From contig OY987301.1 of assembly GCA_963920635.1 (NCBI GenBank), positions 44,491,820 to 44,555,819 of the forward strand: a stretch of 64,000 nucleotides of DNA, written 5' to 3'. Source of the DNA: Pseudeuparius sepicola. Lineage: Eukaryota > Arthropoda > Insecta > Coleoptera > Anthribidae. A model generated the notes under the pieces. The model did no database searches. It saw only the letters and a list, made by a program, of their open reading frames with translations, and was not told where the DNA came from. This document shows, piece by piece, positions 37,201 through 49,200 of the stretch. Position numbers and translations under genes: made by a program. The number at the start of each line of letters is the position of its first letter. The first letter of the stretch is position 1.

Positions 37201-40200
37201 AGTTCCTGGCAAAAACCAACAAACAAATTTCGAGTCCCAATTTGGCCATTTGGGGTCCAAGCCTGCTTGTCTACAAAATAATTGTCACCATATTTTTAAT
37301 TTTGAAAAATCAAGTAGGCTTTGACAGGGACGATTTGTTTATTTTCTGTGTATAGATTAAGTGCCTTTTCCCGACAAAATATCGGAAAATTGCTTAGAAT
37401 TGAAAATTATGCCCGTGTCAATTTTCAAAATAATTGGCCAACTTTGGTTTTCGTCCATTTTATATTTCCTATAGGTAGGTAAACTATCCCTGTCATTTAA
37501 GAAAACAAAAAACTTCATTAGAAAAAGTTATTCAGAATAAAAAAGTATGCAAGACTAGAAATTTGGACTCATTCGGCCAACTTTTTATTATTTAAAACGA
37601 ATCAAAGTAAGCCGAATGAGTCCAAATTTTGCAGCCTTTTTCTAATTAAGTTTTTTGTTATCTTAAATGACAAGGTTAGTCCACGAAAATCAAATGACAT
37701 TTTTTTTGTATCATGTCGAAAAAGGGAAATAAATAAATCGTTCCTGTCAAGGCCTACGCCTACACTTGATTTTTGAAAATTAAATATATGGTGAAATTAT
37801 TTTCTAGACAAGCAGGCATTTTAGACCCCAAATGGCCAAATTGAAACTAGAAAATTTATGGACTATACATTTTACGCCTTTTGTTTCACTTATCCTGGGA
37901 CACCCTTTATTTACAAATGAAGGATTTACTGTACAATGTAACAAAATGTTATGTACTTTACACAGATTCCCACCTAGTATTTTAGCTACAAAATTTAAGT
38001 CAAATGGGACATACCACAACCATGCAGTACCTACTCATAGCAAATAGATCAAAATCAAAGTTCAAATTTGCATCGGTGGAAGTTTCTTCTTGTTAGTTTA
38101 GTTTAAGAGTTACTAGCACTTCATCGACGATATAATACCTTTAGGAAGTACAATATAGCATCGATAAGATAATACGGATGGATGGAGTCCCTAAGAAGAC
38201 AAATGGACCAGAAATTTCCTTTTTCGACAAAAAATCATCCTTGATAAAAGTTTCTGCTTCTCGAAAAAAGATGGTTTAAGGAGAGAATTTTTGATTTTTT
38301 TATACAGGGTGCCCAAAAAATACAAAAACATGAAATGCCGTCAAGAATAAACACTACCTTTATTTTTAAAAATATGAAAAACTTTTACTTAGAAAAGTTG
38401 TTTAGAATAAAAAAATGTGCCTGATTGGCACTTTTCAAACAAATCAGCCAACTTAGATTTTTTTGATTGCCAAGTGTGAAACTCTTTTGTTTTTAAAAAT
38501 ATCAAAAACATTTATTCAGAAAAGTTGTTTAGAATTAAAAGACGTGTCCGATTGTAACTTTTCAAGCAAATCGGCCAACTTTGATTTAAATAGGTAAAAA
38601 ATAAAAAAAAAACAAAGTTGGCGGATTTGCTTAAAAAGTTACAACCGGACACCTCTTTTAATTCTAAACAACTTTTCTAAGTAAAAGTTTTTGATATTTT
38701 TAAAAACAAAGGAGTTTCACACTTATTGGCAATTAAAAAAATCGAAGTTGGCTGATTTGTTTGAAAAGTGACAATTGGACACATTTTTTAATTCTAAACA
38801 ACTTTTCTAAGTAAAAGTTTTGGATATTTTTAAAAATAAAGGTAGTTTATTCTTGATGGTATTTCATGTTTTTGTATTTTTGGGCCCCCTGTATAAAAAA
38901 AAACAAAAATTCTCCCGTAAACAATATTTTTTCGAGAAGCAGAAACTTTGATCAAGAATGACTTTTTGTCGAAAAATGAAATTTTTGGACCATTTGTCCT
39001 CTTGGGCACTCCATCCGCGGACACACTGTATCATATGTATTCTTTTTATTTGTTATTTCTGCAAATCATTTAATTCCGCAAAGGTAGATTAAAGCTATGA
39101 CTGCGGTAACACACGCACAACGTCGCACACGCAATCAGGAGCAGGTCTGAATGGGAAATGGGAACCCTTTTGATTTTTACTAATAATTTTTGAAGTTTTG
39201 AAAATAATAATCTGCAAATTGGTCTACTTTTAGTTTAATCAGTCACCAACACTTTGTTAAATGTTTTATTTTTAATGTTATAGGGATCATGTTTTTTTTA
39301 TGTGTAACATTTTTTTTGTATTTCTATGGTTTGAGTTAGAGTCAGAGATTTCTCTGGTTAGAGTGTTTGGAATTTGGAATATTAGACCGTCAGACAGTGA
39401 CAGATTTTCCTTACTGATTTTCCCATTTATGCCTTGGAGAGGGTTGAAAGGTAAATCGATGCCGAGTCGGAAAATAGTAATTTTAAGTTTGGCCCCCGGG
39501 GAAAACACATGGAAAATTCGATATTTCAAAACAGAAAAAAAGGTAGGTACTAATTCTCACTTATGCCATGTTCACCATATGATTTCTTATACTATTCCGA
39601 CGTCGAAAACCCAAAGGCATAAGTGTATAGCGTGTGGAAGAAGGGTTGAATTAAGGGTTTGGCAGATCACACAAAAAATGACTTGGTTTACTGACTCCGT
39701 CAGTTATGCCGTTCGAAATGATGAAAACTTATATCCTCACTAGCCCAACGCCAATGGTATCGGTATATATGTATATCATTGGCGTTGATATATCATTGGC
39801 GTTCCAGGTTTTCCTTACATTTTTAGATCAAAAGTTTCGTTCGTGGCATGGTGGAAATCTAAAAAAATCTCATGAATACGTTCCCTGGTTCCCAGTCATC
39901 TATTTACAATAGCGCAAGAAACGGACCTAGCGATATCTCTAAAACATTTCGTCAATAAAAGCAAAATATTTTGAACCTTCGCACACAGATGGAGCGGGCT
40001 GCCTAAAGCCTAAATAGTTTTCTTTAGGGGGCCCATATTATATGCAGAGGCCCATATTCAGACCTTCTCCTCTAGTGATCGTCACTTTTGATGTTCGACG
40101 TTCGACCATTCGGGTTTGTTCGGCCTTGTCTGAGGGGATTCCCCTGGCAAAGACATCAAGCACACTATGCACACGAGAGGATAAATCCCACTTTGGGTTC

Positions 40201-43200
40201 CAAGTTTTCATTGGTCGACTCAAGGTTACATGAATTTGAAGATTGTAGGGTTGTGAGGTTGTTTAGAAATCATATTGCAATATTTCCTTCCAGCATAATA
40301 ATTGGCTTAGTTAATCACTTATTACTTATCTGAAGAACATATGGTAATTATGGAACATACCGTATGCACCGCGCGATTTTCTTGAAATTTTGGCTACCCC
40401 CACATTTTCGAGGTCCCTGAACACGAATCTGACCTCTATAATGGAGATGAATTTAGCTCAAACCCTAACTTCGCGAATACCCGCGGAAAAACCGAAGTTT
40501 TGAAAGATTTGTGCCGTGTTTACGTCCGGCTCGGCGCCCGGCCGTAACCACGGCACAAATCTTACAAAATTTCGGTTTTTCTGCGGCTATTCGCGAAGTT
40601 TCGATATTGCAAAATAGGGTGGTGATCAGTTTGAGCTGCATAGAATACAAATTCATCCGGATTTGACGTTATTTCTGCTTCTGCATAATTTATGTCACGA
40701 CGGGCTATTGAATACAAGACCAGAGCAGGTAACCTTGAGTCGACCAATGAAAACGTGGAACGAACCTAAGTGGGATTTATCCTCTCGTCTACGCACGCGA
40801 TCAAAAATCGACTTAGGATACGTCACAGAGATCATATACAGGGTGTTCGAAAAATAGACGGAGATATTTTAGAGGGTGATTCCCTGTTAAGAAATATGAA
40901 AAAAAGTTTCTATAAACATGGGTCCGGAAATGCAGAGTTTTCAAGATACAGGATGTTAAATAAAAAAAAAATAAAACATGAAATTATTAATGTCTTAAAA
41001 ATTATTTACTCGATTCTGTTGAAATTTGGCAATGTTATTTGTTGTATTAAGAGGCTAATTTCGCCCTAACTAGATTAAATTTATTAAGTCCAGTGGCGTC
41101 CCGGGGGGCACCTTAGCGAATATTATTATCAAAAAAATGTACGCCACTACCTTTTTTGTAACTTTAATATTTTTTGTTTGATTAAGCATCTAAAAATACA
41201 ACTTCTTTCCCTCTTGTATTGTTTTCCTATCTCACTTCGTTTTCGAGAAAAAAAAATAAAAACCGTTTTATTGCATGTCACTGGACAAAATTGGTTGTAG
41301 TGTACTTTATATAATGATATTGGAAAAGTTGCAATAACACTCTTTCCTAGAAATGCTTTTGATTATTTGTTTTCCAAGGCACTTGTGATTTTTTTTGCAA
41401 AAATTGATAAACCAATTTTGTCCAGTGACATGCAATATATTTAACATCCTGTATCTTGAAAACTCTGCATTTCCGGACCCATGTTTATAGAAACTTTTTT
41501 TCATATTTCTTAACAGGGAATCACCCTCTAAAATATCTTCGTCTATTTTTCGAACACCCTGTATAGGTAGAGTAATCAACAGGTCCCTTTTATGGCAAAT
41601 TGTGGATTTGCGCATGGGCCTATATGGAACAACATGCGCATTAGACCTTCAGAGAGCGCAATTCAAAACAGTGGTTGTTTTACTGAATTACTATCTCCCT
41701 ACAAACTTGTATATTGATAATAAAATAAGCTCACCTCAACGTGGACTGGTCAAGACTTCGATAACTACTTACAACTAGGTTCGTCTATACTTATAAAACT
41801 AGTTTCGTCCAAACTACTAGAATTTGCTTCACTGATGCTAGAACTTGACTTGTTTTCATCTACCTTTATAACTTTAACACTAAAACAAATAAGCTACTAA
41901 TAGTTTCTTACACCACAATCATGTTAATATACTTACTTAAATGATGGTTTAGGCGGTTTTAATAGAAGAGTTGGTACCGAATTTTCAATTAGCTGCGTTT
42001 TGACTCGTTTCGTTTTTAAACACTGGTGTAAAATGAGCAAAACATATTCGAGATGATTAGTTTGTCGCTGTCAAATGGCTGTCAAAGAGTGTTAAGTTTC
42101 ACAAAACACTACCTCAAATTGCAAATGCGCATGTCCACTGGGCCTATTTGTTACTATTTTATGATTTTAAATTCGTCAAAGATTTTCCGCGCATCCTATG
42201 TATAAAAAAGCATCGTCCAGCACTCTACCTAATTTTATGATCTCTATGGGATTATGGGATACATTCATAAATCCACTTAGGGTGCATTCCGAAATGCGCT
42301 GGGAGCAGCTGCAACGCTGCAGATTGTTGACGCCATCAATTCAGGAATTTAAATAAATTATTTTATGAATAATTAAGGTTACCAAATTATTTAAAATGTA
42401 TATAATTTAAATAATTTGCAATCAATTTTCAAACATATTATAGGTACCTATTATGATTTTGGCGCCCCCTGAAACTGCCGCCCGAGGCAGGTGCCTCGGT
42501 CTGCCCCAAGTTTTCCGATTGTTATTAGTATTTAGGACAAAGTGACTGATTTTGTATACAATGGGATGCAGAAAGTGTGTGGTGTGTGACCAAATTGATA
42601 TTTCTCAGGATATAACCTATCACATGTAAACGTTGTACTCACGGGCCTAATGTTTGTTTACTTCGGTAAATGTGCATAAGATGTTGGTTGACTACAAAAG
42701 TGTATATTTTTGATGCTGTTGCTTCTTGGTTATTTCTCTGAGGTTTACCTAAATGAATGGCCACCAGTTGTTCATTAAAAATATAACATTTTAAAAGTAG
42801 GTCAGGCAATTAACATATCGGCTCCTACAGCATTCCCCCTATTTTTCCAGTGTGATACCAACTTAATTTCTTGCCTATTATCTACATTTTCCATAGTTTT
42901 ACCGAAAACAGAATTGTTCATTAATTTATATAGGTCTTTTTCTAATTTATTGGTGGATTTACTAGGGATTTCGGTATTAAAATCAATATACTTTTTCAAC
43001 CATCTCGACTGTTTAAACTGTAAAACCCTGTGGATATTTTTGAGCACTAGACCATGTTCTATAGCTTGCTGTAATACTCTATAGTGTCTTACGTACCTAA
43101 TGGTATTTGTCAAACAAGTTAGGAATCAATTTTGATGTGTTTGATTTTGGATTTGGAGGTATGTTTTCTAATAAAAATGGTAGGTCTGAATGCGCACTAA

Positions 43201-46200
43201 CTTTTATTTTTACTTCCATATCACAAAAATGTTCAGTGTTCTGATTGATAATTACTGGATTTTTTTCAGTTAAAAATCAACAATAAAAGAACCTTGTTAC
43301 CACTTTTGTCTCCTCTATGAAAGAAAACAGAGTATTCTTGCTTCCTGCAAAAATTTTATGTTCATATTATATATTTGACCTTGCAAATTTCACAAATTTT
43401 CGTATGCGGCGCGATTTTCAATTTTGATGTGTTTGATTTTGGATTTGGAGGTATAATGTTTTCTACCAAAAATGGTAGGTCTAAATGAGCATTGCGTAAT
43501 TTTTCGGGGTGGGATATATCAACTTCGAGAACGTGCCCAAAAGAAGAATCAACGGATACTAAAAAATCAATTTCAGAAATTTCCTCTAGAGTTAACCATT
43601 TAAATTCAGCCGTTGAGAGCGGTTGTGACATAATACTAAGTTCATACATCTAAGTAAGTGATAAAACTTTTATCTTTATCTGGTTTTAAATTTGGCAGTT
43701 ATTTGTCGTTGGACACGCCCATTCTATACGCCATTGAATATAAGAAATACGCCCCCTATAGGCTCAATGCTAAACTAGTCTATGGGACATACCAACAATG
43801 AACAAGAACAAAGAACAACGCGGTGTAGACCCAAGGCAAGCACCGTTCACATGGTGACGATGGTGAAAAAACAGTCACAAAATAAAGCCCGTGTTTTATA
43901 CAGGGCACTCCTAAAAGTGCAACTTTTTCGAAATTTGGCATTATTTTCTGAACACCCTATAAGTGCTAGAATATTGAAACTGCGGAATTAGGGATCTGAG
44001 CTAAGCTGAATTCGACGGAACTAATTATGATTTGAAACAAAAAATGCCTAACACGATTTCGTGATTTTTGGGGTCTTCGTTTGATTGGAATGATGATCGT
44101 ATATCAAAAAATTGTAGCCCAAAAGATACTCTTTGAATACAATATGTTAAAAAAATAATTTTGAAAATCGACCAAAATTTCGAAAAATACGGACGTTGAC
44201 TGATAAGTATATTATTAAGACTGCTCACGGCTGTCACGTCTGACACATCTTTGGATCACCATGCGCTTTCCGGAGATAAAATACAATACAGAATACATTG
44301 TTAGCCATCAGAGCTATCTGTTTTCCAAGACATAAAACTATAGCCGTGAGAAATCTTTATAAATACGTCAGTCAAGATACGGAATCGTCCGTTTTAAAGT
44401 GAAACACACTGTATATGATCTCTGTGTACAAAACGCTCGAAAAACTTGGTAACGTTAACCCGTTGACTGACGTATTAATAAAGACTGCTCACGGCTGTCA
44501 TGTGTGACAGTTCTCTGGCTCACCATGCGCTTCCCGGAGACAAAATACAATGCAAAATACATTGTTGACCATAGGCGCCATCTACTTTCCAGGACATGAA
44601 ACTATAGCCGTGAGAAGTCTATATATAGGTAGAGTGCTGAACAAGTCTCTTTTTATGGCAAATTGTGGCAAGAGTTGGTATACCGCATTTTCAATTAGCT
44701 GCGTTTTGACTCGTTTTGTTTTTAAACACTGTGTGGTGTAAAATGAGCAGAACATATTCAAGATGATCACTTAATTAGATAAAACACCCAAACAACTAAA
44801 ACGCGAAGAAACTATTAATAATTAGCTGAAAATCGAAAAAATTATGCCACAAGGCGTCTATGATGCAAACAACGGTAGGTTATACTTATTTAGATTTAGT
44901 TTGCCGCTGTCAAAGAGTGTCAAGTTTCACAAAACACTACCTCAAATTGCAAATGCGCGTATCCACTGGGCCTATTTATTACTATTTTTACTATTTTGTG
45001 ATTTCAAATTCGTCAAAAATTTTCCGCGCATCCTATGTATAAAAAAACATCGTCCAGCACTCTACCTATATATATGATCTCTATGCTCAATGCCCATTAG
45101 TATAACATATTTTTTTATTTTTCTGAGAACATAACCTCCAGAGATATGGAGGTGGGGAGAATGAGCTTTAGCTGCGCGAACCGACTAATTTTGTCTCGCG
45201 TCATTTTGAAGACACTTTGCCCAGTTTAAATAAGTATATTATGATTTATATACCTATATTAATAAAAATCTTAAATTTAATCCACATAATCTATCTAGTA
45301 ATAATGTAATGGGGAATTTGCACAAAAATTAAATTTGAAAAATATTACTTTCAAACGTAATTTATCGCCATTAAATGAACCACAGTTCACAAAAAACCTC
45401 ATTTTTTATTTTTACGTAATAAATATAAGCAATTAAAAACTGCATAATTCAAATCATTCTTGTAACGCGCCCTCCTTGGTTGTGACGTCAACGCTAGCTC
45501 GTTGGTGGTGCAGCCTCTGGTGGGCGGCGGCACCATGATATATAAACTAATATGGGCGGGCACATGAAAAAAAAAACTACTTATAGCACCACGCAAGCTT
45601 TCTTTAGAAATATCAACGAGAACGTCCCATCCTTGTCTATCCGTCTTATTATAGTCTATCTTAGATCTTATTAGTCTTGTTATTGTTGATAATGTTTGAA
45701 AAGAGTGTGCTGTATTAAATAGTTATATTTACGTTGCGAGATGCGTAAGCACACTTTTTTGGCCGAGGAGGTTGTTTAACGCCCGTGTTGCCTAGGGTCT
45801 TAAAACTCTCTCAGAGGCCAAAAAGAGCTTACCTACGCATCGAGCAATGTATTACATTTTTCCTGCTACTGACAATTTCATATTAGGTAGGTAAGTACTT
45901 TGAATTTAAATACACTATAGAGTAGATTGTGAGTAATAATCTTCATAATAACCATTGTCCAATTATTACTAAAGATGATAATCAGTAGTGATAAATATAA
46001 GAGGTAGATCAGTGATAATTAAAAAAAGTTCTTGTGCGATTGAACCTGGGACCTACGAATTACTAGTCCCGTGGTCTCAAAATTCGGTTAAAGAAGTGCT
46101 TGTTAAATTTAAACTTTTATAATATAGGCGGTTCTTATTTTTGACCTACATCAGATCCCTCTGGAAATTGGTCGCCGAACTGTTTATTTTAAAGTTAAAT

Positions 46201-49200
46201 TTCCATTCTTCCTTCCCTAAATCTGTGTAGGTGCGTTGATTGAAGAAGGGGAAGATATCCTCCCTTAGGGTGGCATGCGAATATGATCCTTATGGTCTGT
46301 CTGTCACATTCCCACTTGTTACTAAATGTTTCTGTCTCGTTCTCTTACATTTCACCGACACGCGTCCGTACGGTGGCGCCAAATTCCGAAACCACCATTC
46401 GAGTCGGTCGATGGAGAAAGGAATCTTCAATCAACGGTTCGGGCAAAAGGTCACTCCATCGACGACGGAAGAGCGCAGAAAACTACGCGGTCAGCGCACC
46501 GCCACCTATGGACAAGGCCATATAACTACTGTCGTCCGACGCGACGACGTCCAGCTGTTTTTGTTTTTGATCTGTATCTGTTCCTCGTTTTCCTCGTTTA
46601 CTTATTTTTATTTCCACTTATATTATCGTTACTGGGTAATCTGTGATTGTTATTACGTGTATTTGGTGGATACAGTAGTGTGCAGAGGACCAGTGGTGTT
46701 CTAGTATGATAAATAGTGTGTGCCTATCAAAAACATTTCATGTTTTGAGCCATCAGATAAAGGATACCTAAATACGGAGGTTAGGAAGTGAAAGTGTGTT
46801 TTGTTGTATACAGAGACTTGCCATCAAGGCAAGTCTCTGGTTGTATGTATAATATCAAAATGGGTGTTTTCTTGTGTTTTCTCAGCCATGCCCGAGAAGT
46901 GTTGTGTCCCAAATTCGTCGATGAAGGAACGAATTAATCGACGCCCAAATTGCCTAACCTAACCGAGCCAAAGCCAAAAGTGTCCGTTTTTGCCTTTCCT
47001 AAGGATCCGGTTTTGAGCGCAAAATGGGTGCAGGCCATAAAAAGGGCTGACTTTGTAGTCAAGAAACATTCTAAGGTAAGTTACATGTTACATTTTTATA
47101 TATTTTTCATAAAGCTTTGGGTTATTGTAGGTCTGTGAACAACACTTTTAACACAAGACATTGAAAGGGAGACTAGGTGTGTTCGTCGATGGTCCTCAAT
47201 CAACGGTGTGTTGTAGAATCGACTGGTGAAACTTTACGTGCACCCAGGGTTGCCACCCGTCCCGTATTTCAAGGGACAGTCCCGTATTTAAGTAAAGGAA
47301 GTGGCTATTTATACGTCCGACGGATACAAACGTCAGTATACGTATTGCGCTCTCATTGGCGGGCTGAGTCACGTGACTTCTTTGGACGAGCATTTAACTC
47401 CGTACACGTCCGAAGCCGAAGTAAACTAATTTTAGATACGTCGGAAGTGCATTTTTCTCAAGCATCTTTGCAATAAGGAGCGTATGCACTGCTCCTTTTT
47501 GGGGGATAGACGCTGCCGTATGAAAAAAGAAGTGGTAATAATTTCCAATGGTGTAACCCACCCCCGATTTTCTTGAAATTTTGGCTAGGTAGGTACCCCG
47601 TATTTTCGCCCGATGCGATGTTCGGCGTTGTAACCCACCCCCGATTTTCTTGAAATTGTGGCTACCCCCCGACATTCGGCGCGGTGCCGAATGTCGGGTG
47701 GATTACATCATTGTAAATAATAAAATAACCACTTCATTTTTCATTCCGCAGCGCCCATCGCAGAAAAAGTAGGGCATACGCAATACAAAATGAGACAAGA
47801 TAAGGTCTGAATAATCTCGGACATCATCCAATCGACTTAGTAAACAAGCCGATTCATAATCCATCGAACGGTAGAAGCAAGGTTATGTGTCACGTGACTC
47901 AATCGACCAATGAGAGCGCAAGACGTATACTGACGTTTGTATCCGTCGGACGTATAAATAGCCACTTCCTTAAGTAAAATGTCCCGTGTCCCGGCAAACA
48001 TTCATACGGGACGCTATAAATCCCGTATTTTTAAAATTTAAGGTGAAAAATTAAAAATGTTACATGCGAACGGCATTTGCACAATCACCACCATCTAGAG
48101 TCCAAGCCGCGACTCACATGTGAACACAAAATTTACTAAATTATAGTCCTTCATGCCTTCATTGGCGCCACACTACAATTTTCGTAAATGTCAATTTCTT
48201 GTGTGTTATGTGATACATCACAAAAAATGTTCTGTGATTTCTTTTTATTTTTAAAGGATTTATTTATTTTTGGTTAGTCGTGATTAGCCAGCCATGATAA
48301 TTTGTTTTTGGAAGTTTATCCCTTCAAGAAAAAAAAAAAAAATGTTCTGTTTTTTTTTTTTATTTTTAAAGAATCTATTTAGTTTAGTTTCATAATTTGT
48401 TTTGTTTTGTTTTTGTGTTATCTTCAAGAAAAAACAAAAACAAAAAAGTAGTGGTTTTCTTTTATTCCTTTTCATTGGCCTTTTTCAGTAAAACATTTTG
48501 TAGTCCCCCTCCCCCCCCCCCCTCGAACGCCCGTCACGTCCCGTATTTTAAAATTGAAAAGGTGGCAACCCTGCGTGCACCTTTAAAAATTCCACGTTTA
48601 GCTAAAGGTTTTAAATTTTCATGGCTAGTTAATTTCATTATATTTTTACAAAATATACTTACTTTTTAGGTGCAATACCTTGTAAGTTACCAGGTTGCCC
48701 AAGTTATTTGTCCAAATCGAGCACGAGTCGTAGGGAAGGTCCCCAATGAAAAAAAAACAAAAAATTGAACTTGGACAGGTTGAAAAAGCCGTAGCCGAAA
48801 GCGTTGTGAGTTGTGGAGCTTAGCAGTCTGCAAAATCGTATTCAAACATTGAAGAAGCGTATTCAAAAATGGTAATTATGGAGCATAGTGCATGCACCGC
48901 CCGATTTTCTTGAAATTTTGGCTACCCCCCTATTTTCGAGGTCCCTGAACACGAATCTGACCTCAGTGTTTTGAGGTCGGACATAGTTTCCGAGAAAATG
49001 AATTTTCAAATTTCCTTTTGACGCCCCACTTTTTCACGGTAATATTTGGTTATAATCGAGATGAATTTAGCTCAAATTGATCACCACCATATTTTGCGCC
49101 TTCTGCAGCATAGGGTGGTGATCAGTTTAAGCTGCGTACACTAAAAATTTATCTGGATTATAACCACAAATGTCGCCGTGAAAAATGGGGTGTCGGGTGT

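Larger units (their letters stand above)
40163..40800. mobile_element. Inverted-repeat element with about 65-bp arms
   Basis: GAGAGGATAAATCCCACTT and TTTTCATTGGTCGACTCAAG on the left (40175-40230) recur inverted at about 40730-40790. Inside lie a partial copy of the 48871-49350 element (40343-40660) and a small MITE (40468-40600), a three-level nest. Confidence 0.75.
46888..48750 (+). pseudogene. THAP-domain gene, broken and split by a transposon
   Basis: THAP domains are C2CH zinc modules that bind DNA. Exon 1 (46888-47075) starts MPEKCCVPNSSMKERI with the first Cys pair, then needs a frame change near 46950 to read KVSVFAFPKDPVLSAKWVQA and IKRADFVVKKHSK. A GTAAGT donor follows. Exon 2 (from 47131, after TTATTGTAG) opens VCEQHF, the second half of the zinc site, and after frame changes reads ESTGETLRAP; it is cut by the element 47245-48573 and resumes as LKIPRLAKG. 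Exon 3 (48670-48749) reads AIPCKLPGCPSYLSKSSTSR to a stop. With the element and introns removed the pieces order correctly, so this was one gene, perhaps of P-transposase/THAP9 type. Frame breaks and the insertion make it non-functional. Paralogous pieces lie at 58253-58545 and 60755-60843. Confidence 0.8.

Noticed and set aside
46240..46704. A 154-codon frame that could be a gene
   Set aside because: No recognisable domain, hydrophobic low-complexity end, overlapping frames of similar length, and no convincing splice links.
46811..46839. Stem-loop as a transcription terminator
   Set aside because: No T-run follows and intrinsic terminators do not apply to this kind of genome.
48284..48475. 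Lys/Asn/Phe-rich frame
   Set aside because: Made of A- and T-runs inside the hAT element; low complexity.
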